A DNA stretch of 64,000 bases from contig NZ_NJGY01000001.1 of the NCBI RefSeq assembly GCF_002250505.1, positions 982,151 through 1,046,150 on the forward strand, read 5' to 3'. Made by a program: the position numbers and the translations under genes. Within the stretch, counting starts at the first letter, position 1. Each line of letters starts with the position of its first letter. The stretch comes from Janthinobacterium sp. PC23-8. GTDB taxonomy: Bacteria > Pseudomonadota > Gammaproteobacteria > Burkholderiales > Burkholderiaceae_D. This document shows, one piece after another, positions 25,774 through 34,963 of the stretch. A model generated the notes under the pieces. It did no database searches. It was given only the letters and a program-made list of their open reading frames with translations, and had not been told where the DNA came from.

Positions 25774-27191
25774 ACGACAAGAACGACAAGAACGACAAGG
25801 ACGTCAATGCGCATGCGGCGCGCTGGCGCGCCTATCTGAACGACTGTAGCGCCGTGGTCGGTTTTGTGGAACCGATGCAGGTGTCGGGCCGGGTCACGCG
25901 CGTGGCCGGGCTGGTGATGGAAGCGGTCGGCTTGCGCCTGGCCGTCGGCGCCGCCTGCACCGTGCCGCTGCCCAATGGCGGCCGGGTCGAGGCCGAAGTG
26001 GTGGGCTTCGAAGGCGACCGCCTGTTTCTGATGCCGCAAAGCGATGTCGAAGGCATCGTGCCGGGCACGCGCGTGTTTTCGGTCGAACCGGCGATTCCGC
26101 GCCCGGGCAGCGTGGCGCACCCGCGCCGCCGCCCCAGCGACCGCGCGCGCCATTTGCCGGTGGGCGCGCAATTGCTGGGCCGCGTGCTCGACGGCGCAGG
26201 GCGTCCGCTCGACCAATTGGGGCCGCTGCACACCACCGACAGCGCCCCCATCAATGTGCGCCCCGCCAATCCGCTGGGCCGCGCGCCCATCGTGTCCACC
26301 CTGGACGTGGGCGTGCGTTCGATCAACGCCATGCTGACCGTCGGCCGTGGCCAGCGCATGGGCCTGTTCGCCGGCTCCGGCGTCGGCAAAAGCGTGTTGC
26401 TGGGCATGATGGCGCGCTATACAGAGGCCGACGTGATCGTGGTCGGCCTGATCGGCGAACGGGGACGGGAAGTCAAGGAATTCATCGAGCAGATCCTGGG
26501 CCCCGAAGGCCTGGCCCGCTCGGTGGTGGTGGCCGCGCCGGCCGACACCCCGCCGCTGATGCGCCTGCAGGGCGCGGCCTATGCGACGGCGATTGCCGAA
26601 CATTTCCGCGACCAGGGACAGAACGTGCTGTTGATCATGGATTCGCTGACCCGCTACGCCATGGCGCAGCGCGAAATCGCACTGGCGATCGGCGAGCCGC
26701 CCGCCACCAAGGGCTACCCGCCGTCGGTGTTCGCCAAGCTGCCGGTGCTGGTGGAACGGGCCGGCAATGGCGAGGAAGGCGGCGGCTCGATTACCGCGTT
26801 CTACACCGTGCTGACCGAGGGCGACGATCAACAGGACCCGATCGCCGACTCGGCGCGCGCGATTCTCGACGGCCACATCGTGCTCAACCGCCGCCTGGCC
26901 GAAGCGGGCCACTACCCGGCGATCGACATCGAACAATCGATCTCGCGCGCCGCCCATTCGATCACCACCCATGAACACCAGCAAAAGGCGCGCAAGCTGA
27001 AACAATTGTATTCACGCTACGAGCGCAGCCGCGACCTGATCAGCGTGGGCGCCTACGCCGCCGGCACCGACCCGGTGCTGGACCAGGCGATCGCCCTGCA
27101 TGAACGGATTGAAGCGTTTTTGCAACAGCAAATTACCGAGCGTGTGGGCATGGACGAGAGCTTGGGGCAACTTGCCGCTCTGTTCGAGTGA
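25770..27191 (+). CDS. fliI: Flagellum-specific ATP synthase FliI
   Basis: Hexameric ATPase of the export apparatus, related to F1 beta. It has 473 residues. Walker A is [15 protein letters not shown] (about 198-212), and [52 protein letters not shown] and SGSIT-like [13 protein letters not shown] complete the type III ATPase signature. The GTG start at 25770 overlaps the fliH stop (GTGA). The N-terminus carries three copies of NDK, encoded by a 9-base tandem repeat (about 25773-25800), before the conserved part begins. Confidence 0.96.
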   Translation: MNDKNDKNDKDVNAHAARWRAYLNDCSAVVGFVEPMQVSGRVTRVAGLVMEAVGLRLAVGAACTVPLPNGGRVEAEVVGFEGDRLFLMPQSDVEGIVPGTRVFSVEPAIPRPGSVAHPRRRPSDRARHLPVGAQLLGRVLDGAGRPLDQLGPLHTTDSAPINVRPANPLGRAPIVSTLDVGVRSINAMLTVGRGQRMGLFAGSGVGKSVLLGMMARYTEADVIVVGLIGERGREVKEFIEQILGPEGLARSVVVAAPADTPPLMRLQGAAYATAIAEHFRDQGQNVLLIMDSLTRYAMAQREIALAIGEPPATKGYPPSVFAKLPVLVERAGNGEEGGGSITAFYTVLTEGDDQQDPIADSARAILDGHIVLNRRLAEAGHYPAIDIEQSISRAAHSITTHEHQQKARKLKQLYSRYERSRDLISVGAYAAGTDPVLDQAIALHERIEAFLQQQITERVGMDESLGQLAALFE

Positions 27192-27224
27192 TTGAAGCGT
27201 GTCCGCCGGGCATATAATTAAATC

Positions 27225-27665
27225 ATGGCATCTCCTTCCCAACTTGCAACCCTGATCGACCTGGCCCAGCGCGAGACCGATGACTGCGCCAAGCGCCTGG
27301 GCGCGGCCCTGAAGGCGCTCGACGATTGCCAGCAAAAGCTGCAGATGCTGGCCGGATACCGTGACGACTATGCGCAACGCTTCGAAGCGAGCATGGCCAA
27401 CGGCATCACGCCCATGGCGTACAGCAACTTCCAGGCCTTCATGCTCAAGTTGGACAGCGCGATCACGGGCCAGCAGCAAGTGGTGAACCATGCGCAGGCG
27501 CGCAGCGAACACGAAAAAGCCAGCTGGCAAACGGCGGAGCGCAAACGCATGTCGTACACCACGCTCAACAACCGTGCGCAGGAACAGGCCTTGAAGCTGG
27601 AAAACAAGCGCGACCAGAAAGCCATGGACGAACACGCGGCACGGCAAGCTTATTACAAACGTTAG
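27225..27665 (+). CDS. fliJ: Flagellar export protein FliJ
   Basis: Stalk of the export ATPase, similar to F1 gamma, which links FliI to FlhA. The 146 residues are almost wholly coiled coil: QLATLIDLAQRETDDCAKRLGAALKALDDC, then QQKLQMLAGYRDDYAQRF and a long charged helix to the end (QEQALKLENKRDQKAMDEHAARQAYYKR region). Length and the LAGYRDDY motif fit FliJ. It follows fliI by 33 bp. Confidence 0.93.
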   Translation: MASPSQLATLIDLAQRETDDCAKRLGAALKALDDCQQKLQMLAGYRDDYAQRFEASMANGITPMAYSNFQAFMLKLDSAITGQQQVVNHAQARSEHEKASWQTAERKRMSYTTLNNRAQEQALKLENKRDQKAMDEHAARQAYYKR

Positions 27666-27708
27666 TTGACGCTTCATTTACGCTGGCAGCAGCGCCACAG
27701 GGCACCCT

Positions 27709-28905
27709 ATGCAGACCCCGATTTCCCAGATTTCCTCCCCGCATGCCACGCCGGCGCCGGCCAACCGCGCCATGCCGTCCGGCACGGCGCCCGATGGCGA
27801 TTTCCAGCGCACCCTGAACCGCCAGCTGGAACAGCGCCAGGCCAGCAGCCGCGCTCAACCTCAAGCGCCAGCGCAAGCGGCGGCCAAGCCTGCCGCTCCG
27901 GCTCCCGCCCCGGGCGCCAACAAGGCGGCCGAGCAGGCCCGTGCCAGCAGCAAGGAAGCGGCACCGGCCGACAAGGACAGCGAGGGCAGCGAATCGGAAC
28001 AGGCCGCGACAGCCGAGGCCAAACTGCCAAACGACCCGATCGCCGACATGCTGGCCCTGGTCGGCAGCATCAAGCTGGCGATGCAGCCGCCGGCCAACGG
28101 CGACGCGGCGGCCGGCGACGCCGGGGAACGCGCGCTGGCAAGGCTTGATGGCAAGCTCGACGGCAAAAACATCAGTGCGGCGCAGTTGCTGGCCGGCCAG
28201 AAGATCGAGACCGACAGCGTGCAGGATGACGGCAAGGACGGCGATTTTGCCGCCCGCCTGGGCAAGGCGCAGGCCGGCGCCAGCGGGCCAGCGGCCAAGC
28301 TTGACGCGGGCAAGCTGGCGCTCGACGCGCAACTGGCGGCCACCGCCAGAACCGGCGCGGCGCTGGCCGAACCCTTGCCGAAAGAAGCCGCGCCCGACCT
28401 GACCCGCCTGGCCGCGCCGCTGGCGCCCGGCGCCCTGCAGCAGGCAGCGGCGGTGGCCGCCGTACCGACGGACAAACTGATGGGCCGCGTCGGCACGCCG
28501 GCGTGGGACCAGCAACTGGGCCAGAAAGTCGTGTGGATGGCGTCCGGCGGCGACCAGAGCGCCACCCTGACATTGCATCCGCCCGATCTCGGTCCGCTGC
28601 AAGTGGTGTTGACGGTCACCAACGACCAGGCCGATGCCGCCTTCATGTCGGCCCAGCCGGAAGTACGGCAGGCACTGGAAGCGGCGCTGCCGCGCCTGCG
28701 CGACATGATGAGCGAGGCCGGTATTGCGTTTGGCAACGCCACCGTCTCGGATGGCACGGCGCAGCAACAGAACAAGCAGCGCGACGGTCATGGCGGCGGA
28801 CGTGGCGGCAACCAGGGCGGCGTGGTCTCGGGCGGCGAGATCGCCATCACCCAAAGCGCCAGCCGCAGCAGGCCGTCAGCGGGCGAAGTCGATACCTTTG
28901 CCTGA
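27709..28905 (+). CDS. fliK: Flagellar hook-length control protein FliK
   Basis: Secreted ruler that sets hook length and switches export specificity. The 398 residues have an Ala/Pro/Gln-rich ruler region (1-270). The conserved C-terminal domain contains WDQQLGQKVVWMASGGDQSATLTLHPPDLGPLQVVLTV and QPEVRQALEAALPRLRDMMSEAGI. LHPPxLGxLxV is the family signature. A glycine-rich, charged tail follows. It sits after fliJ in the normal order. A second fliK-like gene lies at 19.4 kb. Confidence 0.94.
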   Translation: MQTPISQISSPHATPAPANRAMPSGTAPDGDFQRTLNRQLEQRQASSRAQPQAPAQAAAKPAAPAPAPGANKAAEQARASSKEAAPADKDSEGSESEQAATAEAKLPNDPIADMLALVGSIKLAMQPPANGDAAAGDAGERALARLDGKLDGKNISAAQLLAGQKIETDSVQDDGKDGDFAARLGKAQAGASGPAAKLDAGKLALDAQLAATARTGAALAEPLPKEAAPDLTRLAAPLAPGALQQAAAVAAVPTDKLMGRVGTPAWDQQLGQKVVWMASGGDQSATLTLHPPDLGPLQVVLTVTNDQADAAFMSAQPEVRQALEAALPRLRDMMSEAGIAFGNATVSDGTAQQQNKQRDGHGGGRGGNQGGVVSGGEIAITQSASRSRPSAGEVDTFA

Positions 28906-29047
28906 AGGTTTCTGCTGCAAAAAGCAAGTTGCGCGCACTGACGGCCTCTTTTCCATTGTTGCCTCTGCGCAGAATTTGCCGATAATGACATAATGGCGTC
29001 GTGATCCACTTCCATGCAGTCGAGTACCATTGAAAGCAAATCCAAAA

Positions 29048-29563
29048 ATGAAAGCAGATCCGAAAGCCGATGCGGCACTGGCACCTGCGGGAGCGTCAAA
29101 AAAGAAACTGATCATCATCATCCTGGCCGCAGTGCTGGTGGCCGGCGGCGTGGGCGGCGGTGCGGCCTGGTATTTCTTGCACGGCAAGGGTGACGCGGAA
29201 GAATCGGCACCATCGAAGAAAAAGAAACACTCCGCAGCGAAAGCCGGCCCGCCCGTCTACGTGCCCATCGATTCGTTTACCGTCAACCTGCAGCCTGAAA
29301 ATGGCGAGCAATATTTGCAAACCGCCTTCACACTGCAGGTAGCCAACTCGGAAGAAATGGAAACCATCAAGGCGAACATGCCGAAGGTGCGCAGCCGCTT
29401 GCTGCTGCTGCTGTCGGGCAAAAAGGCGTCGGAGCTCAATACCGTGGAAGGCAAACAGCAGCTGGCGGCGGAAATCGTTGCTCAAATAAACCAGCCGTTC
29501 GAAGAAAAAGGGCCGGAACAAGACGTAACGGACGTATTATTTACCGCATTTATCATTCAATAA
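29048..29563 (+). CDS. fliL: Flagellar basal body-associated protein FliL
   Basis: Single-span inner-membrane protein that surrounds and supports the stators. The 171 residues have a lysine-rich N-terminus and a membrane helix at about 21-43. The periplasmic domain has YVPIDSFTVNLQP, YLQTAFTLQV and VRSRLLLLLSGKKASELNTVEGKQQLAAEI. I took the ATG at 29048; a TTG at 29030 in frame would add six residues (MKANPK). It begins a fliLMNOPQR run. A perfect -10 GCCGATAA lies just upstream (28978-28985) but lacks a good -35. Confidence 0.93.
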   Translation: MKADPKADAALAPAGASKKKLIIIILAAVLVAGGVGGGAAWYFLHGKGDAEESAPSKKKKHSAAKAGPPVYVPIDSFTVNLQPENGEQYLQTAFTLQVANSEEMETIKANMPKVRSRLLLLLSGKKASELNTVEGKQQLAAEIVAQINQPFEEKGPEQDVTDVLFTAFIIQ

Positions 29564-29569
29564 GCAGCC

Positions 29570-30556
29570 ATGGCCGATAATTTCCTTTCCCAGGAAGAAG
29601 TCGATGCCCTTCTGAAGGGCGTCAACGGAGATCAGGACGACGCGCAGGCGCCGGAAGACGTCACGGGCGTACGGACCTACAACCTGGCGACCCAGGAACG
29701 CATCGTGCGCGGCCGCATGCCGACGCTGGAGATTATCAACGAGCGCTTTGCGCGCTTGCTGCGCGTGGGCCTGTTCAACTTCCTGCGCCGCAGCGCGGAG
29801 GTGTCGGTCGGTTCGGTGCGGGTCTCGAAGTACAGCGAGTTCATCCGCAACTTGGTGGTGCCGACCAACCTGAACCTGGTACACATGAAGCCGCTGCGCG
29901 GCACGGCGTTGATGGTATTCGATCCAGGCCTGGTGTTTTTGCTGGTCGACAATCTGTTCGGCGGCGACGGGCGTTTCCATACGCGCGTCGAAGGCCGCGA
30001 CTTCACGCAGACCGAGCAGCGCATTATCCTGCGCATCCTCGATATCGTCTTCGAGGCCTACACGAAATCGTGGGAACCGGTGTTCCCGGTCGAGTTTGAA
30101 TATATCCGCTCGGAAATGAACACCCAGTTCGCCAATATCGCCACGCCGAACGAGGTGGTGGTGGCGTCGACTTTTACGGTGGAGCTCGGTTCGGTATCGG
30201 GCCAGATTCACTTCTGCATGCCGTATTCGATGATCGAGCCGATCCGCGATTCGCTCACCTCCAGCCTGCAGGGCGAGGCGCTGGAAGTGGACAAGCGCTG
30301 GATCCGCCTGATGACGCAGCAGATCCAGATCGCCGAAGTCGAACTGGTGGCGTCGCTGGGCACGGCGCGCGTGTCGTTTGACGAGATCCTGAACATGAAG
30401 GTGGGCGACATCATTCCGCTCAATATTCCCGAACTGATCGCCGCCACTGTCGACGGCGTGCCGGTGATGGATTGCACTTACGGCGTATTGAACGGACAAT
30501 ATGCATTGAAGGTCGAGAAACTGCTCGCCAATGCCGATAATATCAACAACTATTAA
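29570..30556 (+). CDS. fliM: Flagellar motor switch protein FliM
   Basis: Middle component of the C ring that receives CheY-P. The 328 residues start with FLSQEEVDALLKGV, the CheY-P-binding peptide. The middle domain has RFARLLRVGLFNFLRR, DNLFGGDGRF and FTQTEQRIILRILD. The C-terminal SpoA domain ends with DCTYGVLNGQYALKVEKLL. It starts 6 bp after fliL. There is nothing unusual in length or motifs. Confidence 0.97.
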   Translation: MADNFLSQEEVDALLKGVNGDQDDAQAPEDVTGVRTYNLATQERIVRGRMPTLEIINERFARLLRVGLFNFLRRSAEVSVGSVRVSKYSEFIRNLVVPTNLNLVHMKPLRGTALMVFDPGLVFLLVDNLFGGDGRFHTRVEGRDFTQTEQRIILRILDIVFEAYTKSWEPVFPVEFEYIRSEMNTQFANIATPNEVVVASTFTVELGSVSGQIHFCMPYSMIEPIRDSLTSSLQGEALEVDKRWIRLMTQQIQIAEVELVASLGTARVSFDEILNMKVGDIIPLNIPELIAATVDGVPVMDCTYGVLNGQYALKVEKLLANADNINNY

Positions 30557-30609
30557 ACCATCTGTCGCGATCCGCCATGCGGATCGTACCCGAACCACAG
30601 GAGAATGAC

Positions 30610-31044
30610 ATGTCTGACAATCTGGACGATCAAAGCGCGGAAGACGACTGGGGCGCGGCGATTGCCGAGCAAGCCAAGGCCGAAGCAGAAGCGCTGCAAA
30701 ACCAGGCCGCCAATACGGCCAGCGCGGCCAGCGCAGCCGTGTTCAAGGATTTTTCGAAACATGCGTCGAAGTCCGAAACCCATAACGATATCGATTTCAT
30801 CCTCGATATCCCGGTGCAACTGACGGTAGAACTGGGCCGCACCAAGATCGCCATCAAGAACCTGCTGCAACTGGCGCAAGGTTCGGTGGTGGAACTCGAT
30901 GGCCTGGCCGGCGAGCCGATGGACGTGCTGGTCAACGGCTGCCTGATCGCGCAAGGCGAAGTGGTGGTGGTGAACGACAAGTTCGGCATCCGCCTGACTG
31001 ATATCATCACGCCGTCCGAACGTATCCGAAAACTCAATAAATGA
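30610..31044 (+). CDS. fliN: Flagellar motor switch protein FliN
   Basis: C-ring base protein with a single SpoA domain. The 144 residues have an acidic, alanine-rich N-terminal part (1-60) and the conserved core IDFILDIPVQLTVELGRTKIAIKNLLQLAQGSVVELD... LVNGCLIAQGEVVVVNDKFGIRLTDI, here split across two segments. The ATG at 30610 follows AGGAG by 5-6 bases. Its stop overlaps fliO (ATGA), so the two are translationally coupled. Confidence 0.96.
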   Translation: MSDNLDDQSAEDDWGAAIAEQAKAEAEALQNQAANTASAASAAVFKDFSKHASKSETHNDIDFILDIPVQLTVELGRTKIAIKNLLQLAQGSVVELDGLAGEPMDVLVNGCLIAQGEVVVVNDKFGIRLTDIITPSERIRKLNK

Positions 31045-31604
31045 AGCCTGGCCTGTTGATTTCCACCCTGCTGCTGCCGCTGGCGGCGGCATGCTGCACG
31101 GCGCAGGCGGCCGATGCGCCGGCCAGCGCCGCCGTTACGGCTACTACGGCCAGCGCGCCGGCAGCGCCGGCCGCCGAGACTGACGCGCCGGCGGCACCGG
31201 CCACCACCCTGCCCGCCATGCCGCCCGGCGCGCCGATGACCATGGCGCCGACGAGCTCGAGCGGCAGCCTGCTGCAAACCATTTTCGCCCTGCTGTTCGT
31301 GCTGGCCCTGCTGGTCGCGCTGGCCTGGGCCATGAAACGCTTTGGCCCGAAAGCGCTGGGCGGCAACAGCAAGATGCGCGTAATCAGCTCGCTCAACCTG
31401 GGCGGGCGCGAACGCATCGTGCTGATCGAAGTGGCCGACCAATGGATCGTCGTCGGCGCTTCGCCCGGCAGGATCAATGCGCTGGCCACCCTGCCGCGCC
31501 AGGAAGGCGAGCCTCCATCGTTGTCGAATGCACAAAACGGCCCGGCCGCCGCCAATTTTTCAGAATGGCTGAAACAGACCATTGAAAAACGCAATGGCAA
31601 ATAA
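31041..31604 (+). CDS. fliO: Flagellar biosynthetic protein FliO
   Basis: Assembly factor for the FliP ring of the export gate. The 187 residues have a cleavable-looking signal (1-23), a periplasmic Ala/Pro/Thr-rich linker (24-75) and one membrane helix (about 78-97). The cytoplasmic FliO domain has [32 protein letters not shown]. It overlaps fliN by four bases, and fliP starts inside its end. The long periplasmic linker is typical of betaproteobacterial FliO. Confidence 0.93.
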   Translation: MKPGLLISTLLLPLAAACCTAQAADAPASAAVTATTASAPAAPAAETDAPAAPATTLPAMPPGAPMTMAPTSSSGSLLQTIFALLFVLALLVALAWAMKRFGPKALGGNSKMRVISSLNLGGRERIVLIEVADQWIVVGASPGRINALATLPRQEGEPPSLSNAQNGPAAANFSEWLKQTIEKRNGK

Positions 31605-32370
31605 GCGGGCGAAGACGTTGAACAATCCGAAGACGATAGTAAAATGGTTGCTGGCCGGCAGCGCGCTGGCCCTGCCGCTGTGGGCGCTGGCCCAGCCCGG
31701 CATTCCCGCCTTTAACAGCGCGCCGGCGCCCGGCGGCGGCCAGGCCTATTCGCTGCCGCTGCAAACGCTGATACTGATGACGTCCTTGACGTTCCTGCCG
31801 GCGGCCTTGCTGATGATGACCTGCTTTACCCGCATTATCATCGTGCTGTCCCTGCTGCGCCAGGCAATCGGCACGCAGTCGGCGCCGCCGAACCAGGTAA
31901 TGGTGGGCCTGGCGCTGTTCCTGACGCTGTTCGTGATGGGGCCCGTGTTCGACAAGATCTATACCGACGCCTACCTGCCCTACCAGGAAAACAAGCTGAC
32001 CATGCAACAGGCGCTCGACAAGGGCGTCGATCCCTTGAAAACCTTCATGCTCAAGCAGACGCGCCAGGCCGACCTGGCGCTGTTCGCCAAGATGTCGCGC
32101 ACGCCCGCCCTGCAGGGACCGGAAGACGTGCCGCTGCGCATCCTGGTGCCGGCCTTTGTCACCAGCGAACTGAAAACGGCGTTCCAGATCGGCTTTGCAA
32201 TTTTCATTCCCTTCCTGATCATCGACATGGTGGTGGCCAGCGTGCTGATGTCGATGGGCATGATGATGATGTCGCCGGCCACCATTTCGCTGCCGTTCAA
32301 GCTGATGCTGTTCGTGCTGGTCGACGGCTGGCAGTTGATGCTCGGCTCGCTTTCTCAAAGTTTTTACTAG
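31594..32370 (+). CDS. fliP: Flagellar export gate protein FliP
   Basis: Core of the export gate (FliP5-FliQ4-FliR1). The 258 residues have an N-terminal signal sequence ([21 protein letters not shown]). The conserved membrane segments include [38 protein letters not shown] and [14 protein letters not shown]. The ATG at 31594 overlaps fliO by 11 bp; a TTG at 31582 in the same frame is possible. Family order and length are normal. Confidence 0.96.
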   Translation: MANKRAKTLNNPKTIVKWLLAGSALALPLWALAQPGIPAFNSAPAPGGGQAYSLPLQTLILMTSLTFLPAALLMMTCFTRIIIVLSLLRQAIGTQSAPPNQVMVGLALFLTLFVMGPVFDKIYTDAYLPYQENKLTMQQALDKGVDPLKTFMLKQTRQADLALFAKMSRTPALQGPEDVPLRILVPAFVTSELKTAFQIGFAIFIPFLIIDMVVASVLMSMGMMMMSPATISLPFKLMLFVLVDGWQLMLGSLSQSFY

Positions 32371-32379
32371 GCGCGCACA

Positions 32380-32649
32380 ATGACTCCCGAAAGCGTCATG
32401 ACGATAGGCCGCCAGGCCATGGAAATCACCCTGATGGTGGCCGCGCCCATGCTGCTCGTCGCGCTGATCATCGGCCTGATCGTCAGCATCTTCCAGGCCG
32501 CCACCCAGATCAATGAAGCGACCCTGTCCTTCATCCCGAAACTGGTCGGCATCTTTGTCGCCCTCGTGGTGGCCGGTCCGTGGATACTGTCGGTGATGCT
32601 CGACTACATGCGCCAGGTGTTTACCGGCATCCCGAACCTGGTCGGCTGA
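32380..32649 (+). CDS. fliQ: Flagellar export gate protein FliQ
   Basis: Two-helix membrane protein of the export gate. It has 89 residues. MTIGRQAMEITLMVAAPMLLVALIIGLIVS is the first helix, with the FQAATQINEATLSFIPKL signature after it. LVVAGPWILSVMLDY is in the second helix. It follows fliP by 9 bp. Confidence 0.97.
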   Translation: MTPESVMTIGRQAMEITLMVAAPMLLVALIIGLIVSIFQAATQINEATLSFIPKLVGIFVALVVAGPWILSVMLDYMRQVFTGIPNLVG

Positions 32650-32671
32650 ACTTGAAGCAAGGGCAACGGCC

Positions 32672-33538
32672 GTGCTGACCCTGACCAGCATCGAACTCAA
32701 TACCTGGATCGCAGCGCTGCTGTGGCCGCTTAGCCGCATCCTCGGCCTGGTGGCGGCCGCGCCGCTGTTCGGCAATGCCGCCGTACCCGTCAGCACCAAG
32801 GTCAGCCTGGGCGTGCTGCTGGCGATGATCATCGCGCCCACCGTGCCGGCCCTGCCCGCCACGAACCCGATGTCGATGGCCGGCCTGTTGATACTCACCC
32901 AGGAAATGCTGGTCGGTCTGGCGATGGGGTTTTCGATCCGCATCGTGTTTGCCGCCATCGAGATGGCCGGCGAGATCAGCAGCCTGACCATGGGCCTGGG
33001 TTTCGCCTCGTTCTTCGATCCGCAAACCAAGGGCCGCTCGTCGGCCATCAGCCAGTTTCTGACCATGCTGGCCACCCTGATGTTTTTGACCGTCAACGGT
33101 CACCTGGTACTGCTGGCGGCGCTGGCGGAAAGTTTCGTCAGCCTGCCGATTTCAGCGAGCCCGATCCACAGCGGCGGCTTCCAGCAACTGGCGGCCTGGG
33201 GCGGCGAAATTTTCCGCTCGGGCGTGCAGATTTCGCTGCCCATCGTCGCCGCCCTGCTGCTGACCAACGTCGCGCTGGGCATCCTGACGCGCGCCGCGCC
33301 GCAGCTCAACATCTTCGGCATCGGCTTTCCCGTCACCCTGGGCGTGGGCCTGCTGGTGCTGGCGATGGTGCTGCCCTACCTGGCCACGCCGTTCCAGAAC
33401 ATGTTCCTGCGCGGGATAGAGACGGCGCGCCTGCTGCCGCGCGGCTTTGCCGAGCGCGAGCGGCCGCCACCGCCGCCGGCCAACCCGCTGCGACCGGCGC
33501 CGCCAGCATCACCTGTCACGCCATTGCCGCCCCCTTAA
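32672..33538 (+). CDS. fliR: Flagellar export gate protein FliR
   Basis: Single-copy gate subunit that closes the FliPQR cone. The 288 residues have multiple membrane helices with LLWPLSRILGLVAAAPLFG, MSMAGLLILTQEMLVGLAMGF and PQLNIFGIGFPVTLGVGL. The GTG start at 32672 follows fliQ by 22 bp. The last 27 residues are an unusual proline-rich tail (ERERPPPPPANPLRP and onward). Normal FliR ends soon after the last helix. This ends the fliL-R block, and no terminator was recognised. Confidence 0.95.
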   Translation: MLTLTSIELNTWIAALLWPLSRILGLVAAAPLFGNAAVPVSTKVSLGVLLAMIIAPTVPALPATNPMSMAGLLILTQEMLVGLAMGFSIRIVFAAIEMAGEISSLTMGLGFASFFDPQTKGRSSAISQFLTMLATLMFLTVNGHLVLLAALAESFVSLPISASPIHSGGFQQLAAWGGEIFRSGVQISLPIVAALLLTNVALGILTRAAPQLNIFGIGFPVTLGVGLLVLAMVLPYLATPFQNMFLRGIETARLLPRGFAERERPPPPPANPLRPAPPASPVTPLPPP

Positions 33539-33760
33539 ATGACTAAAAACAGCGGGCTTGGCCCGGAAAGTCTGGGCAGGCGACCAGGGTTATGACATAT
33601 TTTGCTGGTTTGTTCATGAAGCTGGAAAGCTCCATGGCCCATCGCTGAATGGCAGCTTACGCCCCCATAACGGTCATCTGTTAAAGTAATGGGGGAAATC
33701 CAGACTGGATTCTTAACTCTCGCATAAATCTGCGGCCTCGACTGTTAACAGGATGCATCT
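33539..33760. other. Intergenic start of the accessory interruption
   Basis: About 220 bp between fliR and the VOC gene with no recognisable gene, terminator or promoter. Base composition appears lower in GC than the flagellar genes and stays lower for about 2.4 kb. Confidence 0.5.
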
Positions 33761-34213
33761 ATGAACGACCAAACCTCTACCGTATTGCGCACCGAGCACA
33801 CTGGGCTGACTGTCGCGTCGATCAATGGCGTACTTGATTTCTGGACTGAGGTCCTCGGCTTTCAACTCGTGTACCGCAAAGAGCTTGGCGGTGGGCACGC
33901 GATGGAACAAGTGGTCGGGGTGTCGGGAGCTTATTTAAGAAACGCTCTCCTAGAGGGTCCCGATGGATATAGAGTTGAGCTGATTGAGTACGATTCGCCG
34001 GAAGACCGCGTGGTTTTGAAACAACGTCCATGTGACGTAGGTTCGGCTCATTTGACGTTTGCCGTGACCGATCTTCGCGCAATGCTAAATCGCATGGCCC
34101 CTTATGGATGGACGGCAACCGGCGAACCGCAAACTGCGCCTAGCGGAACAATCATGGTCTACACCCGAGGACCTGACGGCCACACCATAGAACTTATGCA
34201 ACATCCGGAGTGA
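33761..34213 (+). CDS. VOC-superfamily protein (glyoxalase/dioxygenase-like)
   Basis: 150-residue vicinal-oxygen-chelate fold protein. It has two beta-alpha-beta-beta-beta modules: TEHTGLTVASINGVLDFWTEVLGFQLVYR with GPDGYRVELIEY, and SAHLTFAVTDLRAMLNRM with RGPDGHTIELMQ. The His and Glu residues at module ends (HTG, VELIEY, AHLTF, IELMQ) are placed as metal ligands. Typical members are lactoylglutathione lyases, extradiol dioxygenases or epimerases; the substrate cannot be told. It lies in a low-GC patch right after fliR, so it may be acquired. Confidence 0.85.
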   Translation: MNDQTSTVLRTEHTGLTVASINGVLDFWTEVLGFQLVYRKELGGGHAMEQVVGVSGAYLRNALLEGPDGYRVELIEYDSPEDRVVLKQRPCDVGSAHLTFAVTDLRAMLNRMAPYGWTATGEPQTAPSGTIMVYTRGPDGHTIELMQHPE

Positions 34214-34340
34214 ACTGCCTGTCAGTGAATACTTATCTTGGTTGCTATCTGGTAGACGTAAAACGGAGAATAACTTCGGCATCAGCTGGGCGGTGCATCA
34301 TCGGTGTGAGGTTTTAATGGGTGATTACTTGAGCGACCGG

Positions 34341-34402
34341 TTTTGGCCGAACCCGGCCGTTTGGGCCAGCATAGCAGGTTGCCAGGGTGAAAATCTAGCG
34401 GC
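34341..34402 (+). repeat. Dispersed repeat, copy 1
   Basis: 62 bp beginning TTTTGGCCGAACCCGGCCGT. It matches 35536-35597 at all but about six positions and partly matches 34865-34912. It contains the imperfect hairpin GGCCGAA/TTTGGGCC. It is followed by GCCCCAAAGCGGTCATTCG (34424-34442), which resembles the sequence after copy 2. Confidence 0.8.
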
Positions 34403-34541
34403 TTCATCGGCAGGCTGGATTCGCCCCAAAGCGGTCATTCGTACCATCGTAAAATAAGTCAATTTTTCGTATGAAAAATATGCTACCCTTAACCAACTTT
34501 ATGTTGAAATTGTAATTTTTGAACTACAAAGGAGAGCAGAC

Positions 34542-34682
34542 ATGGCACTTAAACCAGGACCAAAGCCGATAGCAAAATCAACAGGGCTGCCGGATCAGCG
34601 CCGCCGTGATAACAAAACCACACCAGGGAATAACCCGGCCCTTAAACCTAGCAAATCTAGCAATCCCCCAAAAAGTAAATGA
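34542..34682 (+). CDS. 46-residue basic Lys/Pro-rich small protein
   Basis: Small ORF with a well-placed ribosome-binding site (AAGGAG ending about 7 bases before the ATG) and an AT-rich upstream promoter-like region (34460-34530). The peptide starts MALKPGPKPIAKSTGL, continues PDQRRRDNKTTPGNN, and ends PSKSSNPPKSK. It is very basic, lacks hydrophobic segments and is probably disordered. It could bind nucleic acid, or its sequence may only reflect low-complexity peptide. I recognise no family. It lies between repeat copies 1 and 2 in the low-GC patch. Confidence 0.6.
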   Translation: MALKPGPKPIAKSTGLPDQRRRDNKTTPGNNPALKPSKSSNPPKSK

Positions 34683-34963
34683 TAGGGGGCTGATTTACTA
34701 TGCTAACCTGGCAGTCCGCGCGTCGATAACAACAGCGGCCTCGTCGCCTTGCGCGCGTTCATGGCCTCCGATGCCGCGGAAAAGATCGTAATGCCGCCGG
34801 CGCCAAACACGCGATGCGCTGGACTATGAGTGCCCGCGTACGCTGCAGCGCGTATCCCAGACCGCTCCTGGCCGAACGCGGCCCGTTGCGCTGCTAGGAT
34901 AGCAGCTTGCCCATCTACAAAACGCAAGAATTCTCACATCGGGCTGTAACCGCCCCGAAGCGA
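34683..34963. other. No gene recognised between the small ORF and the minus-strand hypothetical
   Basis: About 280 bp without a convincing coding region. It may contain a decayed fragment. Repeat copy 2 lies in its second half. Confidence 0.4.
34865..34912 (+). repeat. Dispersed repeat, copy 2 (diverged)
   Basis: CTCCTGGCCGAACGCGGCCC and the following GCTAGGATAGCAGCTTGCC align with the CTGGCCGAACCCGGCC...CAGCATAGCAGGTTGCC core of the other two copies. A further match, CGCCCCGAAGCGATTATCG (34951-34969), corresponds to GCCCCAAAGCGGTCATTCG after copy 1. Confidence 0.6.

Noticed and set aside
28970..28985. Sigma-28 promoter for fliL
   Set aside because: The -10 GCCGATAA is perfect, but the base run at the -35 position (TTGCCTCT) does not match TAAAGTTT. 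It is not listed as a promoter.
34242..34457. A 71-codon open frame across repeat copy 1
   Set aside because: It runs through the repeat and has no ribosome-binding site. The repeat occurs elsewhere outside this frame.
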